This document shows, piece after piece, positions 10,018-20,085 of a DNA stretch of 64,000 bases. A program made the translations under genes and the position numbers. The DNA lies in NCBI GenBank assembly GCA_021300395.1, contig JAJTEO010000003.1:1-64000 (forward strand), given 5' to 3'. The notes under the pieces are model-generated. The model made no database searches, was not told where the DNA came from, and was given only the letters and a program-made list of their open reading frames with translations. This DNA comes from Fluviicola sp. Lineage in GTDB: Bacteria > Bacteroidota > Bacteroidia > Flavobacteriales_D > Crocinitomicaceae. Within the stretch, counting starts at the first letter, position 1. Each line of letters starts with the position of its first letter.

Positions 10018-11385
10018 TTATCTATTCACCCAAAGCGATGGATTCACACATTGCACCGATCCACCGTTTACAACGTGAATTTCAAAGTGTGCAACAGAAA
10101 CTGAACTTCCTTGAGGAACAGTTAATGAGCCAATTACTTGTTTCGTAGAAACTTTTGATCCAACTGTTACATATGTATCTTGAAGATTAGAATATACAGT
10201 TCTATAATTACCATGTTTGATAATTACCACTTTTCCAGCGCCTAAGATATTTAAAACACTTGTCACTTCACCTTCGAATACTGCTCTTACTTGTGCGTTT
10301 TGCGGTGTACTAATATCTATACCATTATTGTTTGTGTATACATTTTCCAAGGTAGGATGTGCATTTTTTCCGAAACCTTCAGTGATACTTCCTTTTTCAA
10401 CTGGCCAAGGTAATCGTCCTTTATTTGCTTCAAAGTTTTTGCTCAACGAAACTGCTTCTTTGGTGTTTTCAGTATAATTAACCTCTTTTTTCGCTGTAGT
10501 TGTTGTTTCTTTCTTCGTTTCCTTTACTTCTGAAGTTGTTTTTGATGTAGCTGTGTTTGTCGCTAATGCACTTTGTTCGGCCTTCTTTTTAGCTTTTTCA
10601 GCCTTCTCTGCTTTTTCAGCAGCAAGTCTTGCTTTCTTTTCAGCATTTGCAATTTCTTTTCGAATTGCAGCATTAATTTTATCTTTTAAGATTTCTTTTT
10701 TGCGTTCATCTTCTCTTAATTGAGCCATTAGTTTAGACTCTTCATTTTTGAATTTCTGATAAACAACTTGTTTTTTGACTTTATCTTTTTCTATTTCTTC
10801 TTTCTCTTTTTTCTTCTCATTCAACATTTCCAATTTGTACTTCTTTTCACTTTCGATTGAAGTAATTTCATTCTTAATTAATCCTTCATATTGACGAATA
10901 ATTAAAAACTGTTTTTGTTGAATATCACCTACTTTTTGAAGGTATTTATTTCTCTTAAGTGCTTGATTGTATGAAGTGGAAGAAAAAATATACATCATTT
11001 TACCATATTTGTTTCTATGCTTATAGGCATACATCAATAATTTACGGTATTGCTCTTTTAACTTTTTTAATTTGTTACGTAGCGCATTTATTTGAGTACT
11101 TTTTTTAGTTAATTTGATTTCCGCTCCACGAATTTGATTGTCAAAATTTCTTAGAAGATTTTCTCTAAATTCAATTTGATTCTCAATGATTTTTAATTCA
11201 TTTAATGAAGCTTGAGTATTCGTTTTTGAACGACTTAACAGTGATTTCGTGTTTGAAATTTTCTTTTCTAGTTTATCCTGTTCTTTTTTTAATTTATCAC
11301 TAGAGTTTTGAGCATACGATGTTACATTGATTATGAATAATCCAATAATAATCAATATGATATGCATTTTACTCACACTTTTCAT
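10018..11385 (-). CDS. EnvC-like murein hydrolase activator: coiled coil plus LytM/M23 domain
   Basis: Signal peptide, long coiled coil, M23-like C-terminus NGIDISTPQNAQVRAVFEGEVTSVLNILGAGKVVIIKHGNYRTVYSNL. Confidence 0.88.
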   Translation of the reverse strand: MKSVSKMHIILIIIGLFIINVTSYAQNSSDKLKKEQDKLEKKISNTKSLLSRSKTNTQASLNELKIIENQIEFRENLLRNFDNQIRGAEIKLTKKSTQINALRNKLKKLKEQYRKLLMYAYKHRNKYGKMMYIFSSTSYNQALKRNKYLQKVGDIQQKQFLIIRQYEGLIKNEITSIESEKKYKLEMLNEKKKEKEEIEKDKVKKQVVYQKFKNEESKLMAQLREDERKKEILKDKINAAIRKEIANAEKKARLAAEKAEKAEKAKKKAEQSALATNTATSKTTSEVKETKKETTTTAKKEVNYTENTKEAVSLSKNFEANKGRLPWPVEKGSITEGFGKNAHPTLENVYTNNNGIDISTPQNAQVRAVFEGEVTSVLNILGAGKVVIIKHGNYRTVYSNLQDTYVTVGSKVSTKQVIGSLTVPQGSSVSVAHFEIHVVNGGSVQCVNPSLWVNR

Positions 11386-12208
11386 AACTTTCAGGAATGA
11401 CCAAGAATATTTCTTGAGGCAAATTTACTTCTATTTTATCGTAGTTTAACTCGACATTTATTTTATTTCTTGGCGTTGTAATGTTAATTACTACATCTTT
11501 CGGAAAACGATAACCTTCAATTATTTCGCTACTTAAGTAATTTACTTTAATCAACGTAGAATCTGAAGGACTTTCAATCTCCATAGAAGTCAATTCTTTA
11601 GCATCTCGACTCAAATAATATTTGATACTAATATCATCCTTTGATTTCTTTTCGTTTCGTCTGATTTTGAATTTACGATGAGAAGATAAAACATAATTAA
11701 GAGCATGATCATGTATTTGAAAATAACGCTGATTTGTATCATAATCAATAGGTAAGCCTAAAATAATCTCTTCTATATTTTTGTAATTAAAATCAACACC
11801 GAATGACTCTTTAAAAAAACCTAAGTCATGTTTTAGATAACATTTATCTTTCTTATTTGTCAAGATTAAGGAATCCTTTGTAATGATAGAATTGATAATT
11901 GGAATGTTTGCAAATGAAATAATTGCATGAACAGCACTATCTTTCGCTAAACGAATCGATGTTTTGAAACTATTACTTCTATTGGTATCCGTGTAATTTG
12001 TTTTAATTTTTGAATAAAAAAACGTCGGACTTTTTCTAGAAATACTATCTAAAGCTTGAACTAGTTCCTGTGTTTTTTTACGTTCTAATTTTTCAGTAAC
12101 GCTTTTTTCAACATTTTTTGAAGTTGCACAAGAAACGAAAATGAGTCCGCTGCTTATTAAATAGAAAAGGTTTTTAATAAATTGGCTCATAGTATTCTTG
12201 CTTTTCAA
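11369..12208 (-). CDS. DUF4292-type putative lipoprotein
   Basis: Lipobox LISSGLIFVSCATS; family by resemblance and genomic position; overlaps both neighbours. Confidence 0.65.
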   Translation of the reverse strand: MKSKNTMSQFIKNLFYLISSGLIFVSCATSKNVEKSVTEKLERKKTQELVQALDSISRKSPTFFYSKIKTNYTDTNRSNSFKTSIRLAKDSAVHAIISFANIPIINSIITKDSLILTNKKDKCYLKHDLGFFKESFGVDFNYKNIEEIILGLPIDYDTNQRYFQIHDHALNYVLSSHRKFKIRRNEKKSKDDISIKYYLSRDAKELTSMEIESPSDSTLIKVNYLSSEIIEGYRFPKDVVINITTPRNKINVELNYDKIEVNLPQEIFLVIPESYEKCE

Positions 12209-13892
12209 TTTTCAATTTTAAATTCTTATTGGTTGATTCAAGTTCTAAAGCTTTTTTCCAGTATTCAACTGCTTTTGAAACTTTACCAGCTTTGAAATAT
12301 CCATCGCCGATATGCTCAACAATGATTTTATCATTCGGATTGATTTCATAAGCTTTCAAATACTGTTCCATTGCTTTGCTGTATTCTCCTTTTTGAAATA
12401 ATACCCAGCCATAAGTATCTATAAAGTGTGGTTGACCTGGAGATTTCTCATTCGCTAATTTGATCAATTCTTCTGCTCTCGTTAAATCAACTTTAGCCAA
12501 GGCTAAACGATAAGCAAAGTTATTCATGTTTAGCGTACTAGATTTATCTAATTCTAATGCTGTTTCGTAATTTTTTTTACCTTCAGAATTGTTTTTTAAT
12601 CCGAAGTAAGCTTCTCCAATTTGAGCATAAAATTCTGCTTTCATTGGTTGATCATTTACGATCAATTCTTTTCCAGTTTCAAGATTATCAATTGCTTCTT
12701 GGTATTTTTTCAATTGGTTTGCAGAAATACCATTAAACAAATAAACATTGGTATTGTTTGGAAAGTATTCTAAACATTTTTTACTGTCAACATAAAGATT
12801 TTCAAAATCCGTATTTTGATATTCCATCACCAATACTTGATTCCAAATAGGGAATTTTGATCGCTCAAATTCCAATGCTTTTTTATAACTTTTCAATGCA
12901 TTTACTTGATCTTCCACTTTCAAATAAAAATCACCTTGTATAGAAAATGATTTTGAATCGTTTGGATATTGTGCAACTAAAATATCAGCTAACTGAAAAT
13001 CTTCTTTTGTCAATTTTGAATTATTTTCATGAATATCAATTAAGATTTTCATTTTAGTATCTAAATCCACATCTTCACAAGCAAAAGCTCTAAATAACTC
13101 CGTGTAATAATCAGCCGTTCTTCCTTTTTGCTTGTAAATATCTGCCAAACCTAAATGCACTCGACCATTTGTAGGATCAGCTTTCGCCATCTCTTCAAGA
13201 GTAGCAACTGCTTTTACATCTTGTTTCGTTTGAAAATAATAATCTACTAAAACACCGATTAATTGAGCATCTTCAGGATGAACTTTTCGTGCTTTTAAGA
13301 TTTCTTCTACACCTTTTTCTGGTTTTTTAAGTTCTATGTACAAACGAAATTTTTGAATCGATAACTCAGGTATAACACCTATTTGTTCCTCTGTTTTATC
13401 AAAAGCTTTAATTGCATCTTCTGTTTTTCCTGTTCTAACAAGACTTTCGGCATATCCGTATAACCAATCAACATTTCGAGGTTCAGATTTAACTAATTGC
13501 TCGAAACATTTTACCGCTTCAGCATATTTTTTCTGCTCAAAATTCATGTACGCTAACTCTTGCGTATACCAAGTGTTTTTAGGATCGATTAACGCTGCTT
13601 TCTGAATCGCATCCGCGGATTTCATTAAATCATTTTTTTGGATGTATATTTCAGATAAAGCATAGTAAACAGCATCATCATCTTGGCGAACACCTAAGCA
13701 ATAATTCAACGCTAAAATCGCATCGTCAAACTCACCTTTTTGTTTTAAGCGAAGTCCTTCATGAAATTTCTCGATGTATGGAAAATTTGCCTTTGTTATT
13801 GGAGCTGATTTTTTATCTTCATGCTTGAAAATTGCACATGAATTAACAAGTACAATCAATAAACCAATAGCGACAATTTTTTTTAAATTCAT
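12174..13892 (-). CDS. TPR-repeat lipoprotein
   Basis: Lipobox LLIVLVNSCAIF; many TPR units, e.g. AVEYWKKALELE, AMEQYLKAYEINPND. Confidence 0.85.
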   Translation of the reverse strand: MNLKKIVAIGLLIVLVNSCAIFKHEDKKSAPITKANFPYIEKFHEGLRLKQKGEFDDAILALNYCLGVRQDDDAVYYALSEIYIQKNDLMKSADAIQKAALIDPKNTWYTQELAYMNFEQKKYAEAVKCFEQLVKSEPRNVDWLYGYAESLVRTGKTEDAIKAFDKTEEQIGVIPELSIQKFRLYIELKKPEKGVEEILKARKVHPEDAQLIGVLVDYYFQTKQDVKAVATLEEMAKADPTNGRVHLGLADIYKQKGRTADYYTELFRAFACEDVDLDTKMKILIDIHENNSKLTKEDFQLADILVAQYPNDSKSFSIQGDFYLKVEDQVNALKSYKKALEFERSKFPIWNQVLVMEYQNTDFENLYVDSKKCLEYFPNNTNVYLFNGISANQLKKYQEAIDNLETGKELIVNDQPMKAEFYAQIGEAYFGLKNNSEGKKNYETALELDKSSTLNMNNFAYRLALAKVDLTRAEELIKLANEKSPGQPHFIDTYGWVLFQKGEYSKAMEQYLKAYEINPNDKIIVEHIGDGYFKAGKVSKAVEYWKKALELESTNKNLKLKIEKQEYYEPIY

Positions 13893-14899
13893 TAAGCAAT
13901 AATTGAGTAATCACTTAAACTCAAATCTCGAGCCAAACCTTTGTATTTTGCATTTGAACCTAACATTGAATCTTTTAAATTGGCATCCATGATGATTGCA
14001 TTCGCTTGTAAAATACTGTTATGAATGATTGAATTTGTTACCATTGAACCATGACCTAACGATACATGTGGACCAACGATAGAATTCTCAAGAATTACAT
14101 CTTTTCCAATGAAACAAGGAGGAATAATAATTGAATTAATCAATTTCGAAGAAGGGTGAACCATCTCTACATTTTTCGCATAATCATATTCCAATACACG
14201 TTGATTCGTGAAAACAGTTACTTCTTTGTTTCCGCAATCCAACCATTCTGTGACCTCTCCTGGCTTGAATTTTTTACCTGCTTCTGTTAATCTTCTTAAA
14301 GCATCTGGCAATTGGTATTCACCACCTTTTATTACATTGTTATCAATTAGGTATTCACATTCTTTACGAAGTGCTAAACCATCTTTGAAATAATAAATTC
14401 CAATCATTGCTAAATCAGAAACAAACGTAGAAGGCTTTTCAACGAAATCAATAATTTCACCTTTGTCGTTCATTTTGATAACACCGAAAGCACTTGGATC
14501 TTCAATTTGTTTTACCCATAAAATACCATCCGCATTTGGGTCAATTTTAAAATCAGCTTTGAATAATGTATCAGCAAAAGCAACAACTACCGGTCCATCC
14601 AACATTTCTCTTGCACATAATACGGCATGAGCTGTTCCTAATGGTTTATCTTGGTAATATATTTTTGCTTTAGCACCTAATTTCTCAGCTACCTTGATTA
14701 ATTCTTTTTCGATATCAGCACCAAAGTCACCGATAACAAATCCGATTTCTTCAATTTTTTCACTACAAACAGCAGCAATATCTTCTACTAAACGGTGAAC
14801 AATTGGTTTACCTCCAACTGGCACTAAAGGTTTAGGAACTGTTAATGTATGAGGACGTAATCTACTTCCTCTTCCTGCCATTGGTACAATTACTTTCAT
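13892..14899 (-). CDS. Sugar-nucleotide NTP-transferase with C-terminal left-handed beta-helix
   Basis: MKVIVPMAGRGSRLRPHTLTVPKPLVPVGGKPIVHRL. Confidence 0.88.
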   Translation of the reverse strand: MKVIVPMAGRGSRLRPHTLTVPKPLVPVGGKPIVHRLVEDIAAVCSEKIEEIGFVIGDFGADIEKELIKVAEKLGAKAKIYYQDKPLGTAHAVLCAREMLDGPVVVAFADTLFKADFKIDPNADGILWVKQIEDPSAFGVIKMNDKGEIIDFVEKPSTFVSDLAMIGIYYFKDGLALRKECEYLIDNNVIKGGEYQLPDALRRLTEAGKKFKPGEVTEWLDCGNKEVTVFTNQRVLEYDYAKNVEMVHPSSKLINSIIIPPCFIGKDVILENSIVGPHVSLGHGSMVTNSIIHNSILQANAIIMDANLKDSMLGSNAKYKGLARDLSLSDYSIIA

Positions 14900-14939
14900 A
14901 GTCTTTTATTATTTAATCCTAACGGATAGTAAAATCAAT

Positions 14940-15374
14940 TTATTTAACTCCAGTGCTTCCAAATCCTCCTTCTCCACGAGCAGTTTCTGATAGAATCTCT
15001 ACATTTACCCAATTTGCTTGTTCTACTCTCGCAAAAACCAATTGAGCAATTCGTTCTCCATTTTCTATCACAAATTCTTCGTTTGACAAGTTGATCAAAA
15101 TCACGCCAACTTCCCCTCTATAATCTGCATCAACCGTTCCAGGTGAATTCAAAACAGTTATCCCTTTTTTCAACGCTAAACCGCTTCTAGGGCGAACTTG
15201 TGCTTCAAATCCTTCTGGGATTTCCAAAAATAAACCTGTCTTTACCAATACTCTTTCTAATGGCTTAAGAGTGATCGCAGTTTCTAAATTTGCTCTTAAA
15301 TCAACACCTGCAGAAGCAGAAGTTTCATACTTTGGCAATTCATGTTGCGATGTGTTTTTTATTTTAACTTGCAT
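14940..15374 (-). CDS. dut: dUTP diphosphatase
   Basis: [60 protein letters not shown]. Confidence 0.96.
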   Translation of the reverse strand: MQVKIKNTSQHELPKYETSASAGVDLRANLETAITLKPLERVLVKTGLFLEIPEGFEAQVRPRSGLALKKGITVLNSPGTVDADYRGEVGVILINLSNEEFVIENGERIAQLVFARVEQANWVNVEILSETARGEGGFGSTGVK

Positions 15375-15396
15375 GTATAAACGAGTCTGTAACTGT

Positions 15397-15429
15397 CAAA
15401 GATAATGAAAATAATAATGATACTTACAA
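15397..15429 (-). promoter_or_regulatory. Putative Bacteroidetes promoter for dut (TTG-N22-TATCTTTG)
   Basis: Minus-strand TTG (15427-15429), 22-nt spacer, TATCTTTG (15397-15404). Confidence 0.4.
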
Positions 15430-15479
15430 AGCGAAAAGGAGGTTTTTAACCGTTAATGTTTAATAACAATTAGGTTGTA

Positions 15480-16937
15480 TTAACTAATCGCTTTAGTTGG
15501 CTTTTCCATAAACCAAATTAGTCCAACGTAGACTAAAATTAGCATGTTATGGACAAAGAATTTACCTAGTGTTTGTTCCTCGAAATTGAGTGCGACAGCT
15601 ATAAAATAAAATGCAATTGCCGTTCCTAAATACAAGAAGAACTTACGTAAATTGTATTTAATTGGATAATATTTTTGACCTAAAATGTAAGACGCGACCA
15701 TCTGAAAAGCGTAGACAATAAATGTTGCCCAAGCACTCGCCATATAACCGTAAGTTGGAATGAAAATGATATTGATTAGCAGTGTTAAGATTGCGCCTGT
15801 AATTGCTATGTAAGCTCCAAATTTCGTTTGTCCACTCAATTTATACCATATACTCTGGTTGAAATAAACACCAACAAATACATTCGCTAAAAGTAAAATT
15901 GGAACGACGTTTAAACCTACCCAATACGATTCATTTCGAATAAAATGCTTGAAAAAATCAATGTTTAACGAAACCAATAAAAAGACCAAACAAACTACAG
16001 CAACGAAGTAATTCATCACTTTACTGTAAATTTTATTTTTGTCTTCACTCTTCGCTTGTGCAAAAAAGAAAGGTTCTGCGGCATAACGATAAGCTTGAAT
16101 TAAAATCGTCACTAACATTGAAAGTTTGTAGCAAGCACTGTAAATTCCGACCTGTGTTTCGGCTTTTATCAAAGATGCTGGATTCCCTTCTTCGTAGATA
16201 ATATGTTTTAATAATATACGGTCAATCGTTTCATTGATGATTCCTGCAAATCCGCCCACCATCAAAGGAAATGCATAAATAATCATTTCTTTGGCTAACT
16301 GTGGTTCAAAGGCTAATTTGATGTGTAAAAAGTCTTTGTAGAGAAAAAGTGGTTTGACCAATGACGCAAATAAATTGGCAAATAAAATAAATAAAACTCC
16401 TTCTTCTGGTCGTTCAGGATTGAATACAAACAACATTAAGAAGAGATTCAAACCGATGTTTACACCAATCGAAGCGAATTGAATGAAGGCGAATTTTTTA
16501 GCATTTTCTTCTGCTCTTAATTTAGCCAAAGGCAATGCAGAAATTGAATCCACACAAACGATTGCTCCTAATAGAATGATGTATTCGACATGATCAGAAA
16601 AAAGCAAAACATCTGCAATGTTCTGATTGAAAAGGAGTAAGAGTAAAAAGAAGATGACATTGACCCCGATAACGGTCAAAAAACTGTTTTGGAAAACTTG
16701 TGTTTTATCTTCTTTCACTTGGAGAAAACGGAAATAAGATGTTTCCATTCCAAACGTTAGCATGACCACTAAAAATGCAACCCAAGCATATAATTCAGAT
16801 ACAACTCCATAATGAGAAGGCTTAGCAAATACTTCTGTATAAAGAGGTACCAATAGAAAATTCAATAGCCTCCCGATAATACTCGGAAGGCCATACATAG
16901 CCGTTTGACCCAATAATTTTTTTATCGGGTTCGACAT
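15480..16937 (-). CDS. Polysaccharide/oligosaccharide flippase (MATE/Wzx-like)
   Basis: About 12-14 hydrophobic segments; LLGQTAMYGLPSIIGRLLNFLLVPLYTEVF N-terminus. Confidence 0.85.
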   Translation of the reverse strand: MSNPIKKLLGQTAMYGLPSIIGRLLNFLLVPLYTEVFAKPSHYGVVSELYAWVAFLVVMLTFGMETSYFRFLQVKEDKTQVFQNSFLTVIGVNVIFFLLLLLFNQNIADVLLFSDHVEYIILLGAIVCVDSISALPLAKLRAEENAKKFAFIQFASIGVNIGLNLFLMLFVFNPERPEEGVLFILFANLFASLVKPLFLYKDFLHIKLAFEPQLAKEMIIYAFPLMVGGFAGIINETIDRILLKHIIYEEGNPASLIKAETQVGIYSACYKLSMLVTILIQAYRYAAEPFFFAQAKSEDKNKIYSKVMNYFVAVVCLVFLLVSLNIDFFKHFIRNESYWVGLNVVPILLLANVFVGVYFNQSIWYKLSGQTKFGAYIAITGAILTLLINIIFIPTYGYMASAWATFIVYAFQMVASYILGQKYYPIKYNLRKFFLYLGTAIAFYFIAVALNFEEQTLGKFFVHNMLILVYVGLIWFMEKPTKAIS

Positions 16938-17713
16938 TAATTTCTAAAACTTGGTTTTCTTTTTTCTAAAAATGCTCCTGTTCCTTCTTTGAAATCAGCA
17001 GTACCGAAACATTTTCCAAATTCAGCAATTTCTACCTCAAACCCGTTTACTCCATCTTCGAAGTTAGCGTTGATAGAACGAATTGCTGAAGCGATAGCCG
17101 AAGCTGAATTATTTAATATTTTAGAAGCGATTTCTTCTGCTTTAGCTAACAAATCTGCTTGTTCAACAACGTGATTTACCAATCCCCATTTTAAACCTTC
17201 TTCAGCAGTTAACATTCCAGCAGTGAATACAATTTCATTTGCTTTTCCTCGTCCGATCAATTGTGCCAAACGTTGCGTTCCACCATAACCAGGTATTACT
17301 CCTAATGAAACTTCAGGTAAACCCATTTTAGCATTTGTAGAAGCAATTCGAATGTGAGAAGCCATTGCTAATTCTAATCCACCACCTAAAGCAAAACCAT
17401 TTACAGCAGCGATTACTGGAGTTGATAAATTTGCAACAAAGTCAAATAAAATTTCCTGACCTTTTTGAGCTAATTCACCACCTTGTTCAACTGAAAAATC
17501 TGCAAATTCTTTAATGTCTGCACCAGCAACAAATGCTTTTTCACCTGAACCAGTTAAAATTATCACACCTGTTTTAGCGTCTTTATTTGCAACATCTAAA
17601 GCAGTATGTAATTCTTGAATAGTTTCTTTGTTTAAAGCATTTAATTGAGAAGGACGATTAATCGTAATCAACTGAATACCTCCTTTTTGTTCAACAAGTA
17701 TGTTATTGTACAT
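16937..17713 (-). CDS. Enoyl-CoA hydratase/isomerase (crotonase)
   Basis: ITINRPSQLNALN; AGADIKEFA; NGFALGGGLELAMASHIRIAS; GYGGTQRLAQLIG. Confidence 0.93.
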   Translation of the reverse strand: MYNNILVEQKGGIQLITINRPSQLNALNKETIQELHTALDVANKDAKTGVIILTGSGEKAFVAGADIKEFADFSVEQGGELAQKGQEILFDFVANLSTPVIAAVNGFALGGGLELAMASHIRIASTNAKMGLPEVSLGVIPGYGGTQRLAQLIGRGKANEIVFTAGMLTAEEGLKWGLVNHVVEQADLLAKAEEIASKILNNSASAIASAIRSINANFEDGVNGFEVEIAEFGKCFGTADFKEGTGAFLEKRKPSFRN

Positions 17714-17747
17714 GATTCTTAATTTTTGTTGAGGGTAAAGATACTCA

Positions 17748-17838
17748 ATTTAGAAATTAGATTGTTAGAATTTAGATATTAGACGCTAGATTTATTTTTC
17801 CTTTGTCTAATGTCTAATGTCTATGAGTCTAATTTCTA
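17748..17838. repeat. Intergenic degenerate-word hairpin (TTAGAYATTAGAC / GTCTAATGTCTAA family)
   Basis: agaaattaga...tctaatttct and attagac...gtctaat inverted words around an AT-rich loop. Confidence 0.5.
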
Positions 17839-18378
17839 TCGTCTGCTTCTCTTATAAATCTTAATCCCAATCATTAAACCGATAGCAACCCCAAAAAAGC
17901 CAAGTGTTCCTTTGATCCAAGAGATTGAATTTTGCATTTCAACCAAGAAAACGATAGCCACTAAAGCAAGTGTAGCTACTTCGTTCCACATTCTTAATTG
18001 ATTCGATTTCAATTTAAAAACACCTTGTTTCAATTTACCCATAATTTGCTGACATACAAAATGGTAAACCAATAGTAACACTACAAAAGTCAATTTGATG
18101 TGCATCCAAGGTTGTGAAAAATAATACGAAGGATTTCCAAATAACATCCACAAACCAAAAGCAACAGTTAAAATCATCGCAGGAGTTGTGATGATCCACC
18201 ATAATTTTTTCTCCATGATAATGAATTGATCAGAAAGGATTTTTCGTTCCATTTCTGGTTTTTCTTGTGCTTCCGTATGATAAATAAACAAGCGAACGAT
18301 ATAAAATAACCCAGCAAACCAACTTACTACAAAGATGATATGCAATGCTTTTAGAGTTTGTAATGTTTCGATATTCAT
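17836..18378 (-). CDS. CopD/HemJ-like membrane protein (putative protoporphyrinogen oxidase HemJ)
   Basis: MNIETLQTLKALHIIFVVSWFAGLFYIVRLFIYHTEAQEKPE, WMHIKLTFVVLLLVYH; internal Met preferred as start. Confidence 0.82.
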   Translation of the reverse strand: MNIETLQTLKALHIIFVVSWFAGLFYIVRLFIYHTEAQEKPEMERKILSDQFIIMEKKLWWIITTPAMILTVAFGLWMLFGNPSYYFSQPWMHIKLTFVVLLLVYHFVCQQIMGKLKQGVFKLKSNQLRMWNEVATLALVAIVFLVEMQNSISWIKGTLGFFGVAIGLMIGIKIYKRSRR

Positions 18379-18439
18379 GGGGGTAAAAGTAATAAATGAA
18401 GTCCTAACTTGGTTCAATAAATATGCTATAAATAAAAAC

Positions 18440-18467
18440 AGTGAGTAATAATTAAATCACTCACTGC
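18440..18467 (-). terminator. Terminator of the minus-strand SDR gene
   Basis: cagtgagt...actcactg stem followed on the minus strand by tttttat. Confidence 0.6.
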
Positions 18468-18492
18468 TTATTATTTATTTAATAATTGTATT

Positions 18493-19281
18493 CTACAACG
18501 ATTTCGTTCTACCACCATCAACAGGAACATTGATTCCATTGATGTAACTTGCAGCTGGAGAAGCTAAAAACGCAATAGCATTTGCAATTTCTTCTGGATT
18601 TGCAATTCTATTCATTGGAGATTCAGAACCCATTTCTTCTAAAACAGCATCAACTGTTCCATTGATTTGATCTGATTTTATTTTTGCCAATGTTTGTAAG
18701 CGATCTGTATTTGTTGCTCCTGGCAAAACATTGTTAACAGTAATGTTGAATTGACCTAATTCATTTGCTAATGTTTTACTCCAACTAGCTACAGCTCCAC
18801 GAATCGTATTTGAAACACCTAAATTATGTAATGGCTGTTTCACACTTGTTGAAATCACATTGATAATTCTACCACCACCTTCAGCTTTCATAATTGGGTA
18901 TAAAGCTTGAACCATGATGTGATTACAAATCAAATGTTGATTGAATGCACTGTAAAATTCATCAATCCCTGCATTGATAATTGGTCCACCTTTTGGTCCA
19001 CCAGTATTGTTTACTAAAATGTGAACTTTATTTCCAGCATTTGCCCAACTTTCAATTGTCGTTTTTAATTCTTCAGGTTTTGAAAAATCGGCAATGATGT
19101 ATGAGTGTTTTTGACCGTTAGTAGAATCTAATTCACCAGCAACTTCTTTTAATTTTTCTTCGTTACGAGCAACCAAAACAACTGATGCTCCTAAACGAGC
19201 TAATTCAGTAGCAGTCGCTTTTCCAATTCCTTGTGTACTTCCGCAAACTACGGCAACTTTATTTTTAAGATTTAAATCCAT
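18493..19281 (-). CDS. SDR family oxidoreductase
   Basis: VAVVCGSTQGIGKATATELARLGASVVLVARN; VNNTGGPKGG; C-terminal INGINVPVDGGRTKSL. Confidence 0.92.
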   Translation of the reverse strand: MDLNLKNKVAVVCGSTQGIGKATATELARLGASVVLVARNEEKLKEVAGELDSTNGQKHSYIIADFSKPEELKTTIESWANAGNKVHILVNNTGGPKGGPIINAGIDEFYSAFNQHLICNHIMVQALYPIMKAEGGGRIINVISTSVKQPLHNLGVSNTIRGAVASWSKTLANELGQFNITVNNVLPGATNTDRLQTLAKIKSDQINGTVDAVLEEMGSESPMNRIANPEEIANAIAFLASPAASYINGINVPVDGGRTKSL

Positions 19282-19454
19282 TTTTCAAATTTTTCGGAAA
19301 GTTAAACATTTCTTGTTGAATGAGGAATTGGAGATGAAGGATAAGTAGTTTAATCACAAACCCATAAAAAGACGTTAGAATTTCAACACAATTAAGAATA
19401 GTATAAAAAACTAACAATTATCATTTTTCACTATTACCGAATCTTCTTACATTT

Positions 19455-19997
19455 ATGAAAAAATTTAAAATTATGATAGCTCCTTTTAATTTACATAAAT
19501 GGATTGATGAAAATAGAGATTTATTGAAACCACCTGTTGGTAATAAATGTTTATATAAAGAGGCCGGAGATTTCATCGTTATGGTTGTTGGTGGACCGAA
19601 TGCTCGTAAAGATTATCATTACAACGAAAGTGAAGAATTGTTTTACCAAATTGAAGGAGATGCATTAGTAAGGATTCAAGAAAATGGTAAGCCGAGAGAT
19701 ATCGTTATAAAAGAAGGTGAAATTTTCTTATTACCTGGAAATACGCCTCATTCTCCAATTAGAGGAGAAAATACAGTTGGTCTTGTAATCGAAAGAGTTC
19801 GTAAAGGAACAAATATGCAAGATGGACTTTTATGGTTTTGCGACAAATGTAATCATAAATTAAAAGAATACCGTTTTAGTTTAGATGATATTGAAAATGG
19901 ATTCTTACCTATGTTCAAAGAATTTTACGCTTCAGAAGAAATGAGAACGTGTGACGAATGCGGTCACGTGATGGAAACTGATCCTAGATTTGTATAA
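19455..19997 (+). CDS. nbaC: 3-hydroxyanthranilate 3,4-dioxygenase
   Basis: GPNARKDYHYNESEELFYQIEGD...GEIFLLPGNTPHSPIR; C-terminal rubredoxin-like CDKC/CDEC. Confidence 0.93.
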   Translation: MKKFKIMIAPFNLHKWIDENRDLLKPPVGNKCLYKEAGDFIVMVVGGPNARKDYHYNESEELFYQIEGDALVRIQENGKPRDIVIKEGEIFLLPGNTPHSPIRGENTVGLVIERVRKGTNMQDGLLWFCDKCNHKLKEYRFSLDDIENGFLPMFKEFYASEEMRTCDECGHVMETDPRFV

Positions 19998-20005
19998 TAT
20001 TTGAT

Positions 20006-20085
20006 TTCGAAATGTAAAGCTGTCTTCGACTCCGCTCAGTCAACTTTACATTTCGAAGCCGAATGGCAACTCAGCGAAGTCGAAG
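20006..20085. repeat. Interleaved double palindrome (REP-like) between convergent genes
   Basis: A=ttcgaaatgtaaag (20006-20019) / A'=ctttacatttcgaa (20044-20057), perfect 14 bp; B=cttcgactccgctcagt (20024-20040) / B'=actcagcgaagtcgaag (20069-20085), 15/17. Confidence 0.8.
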
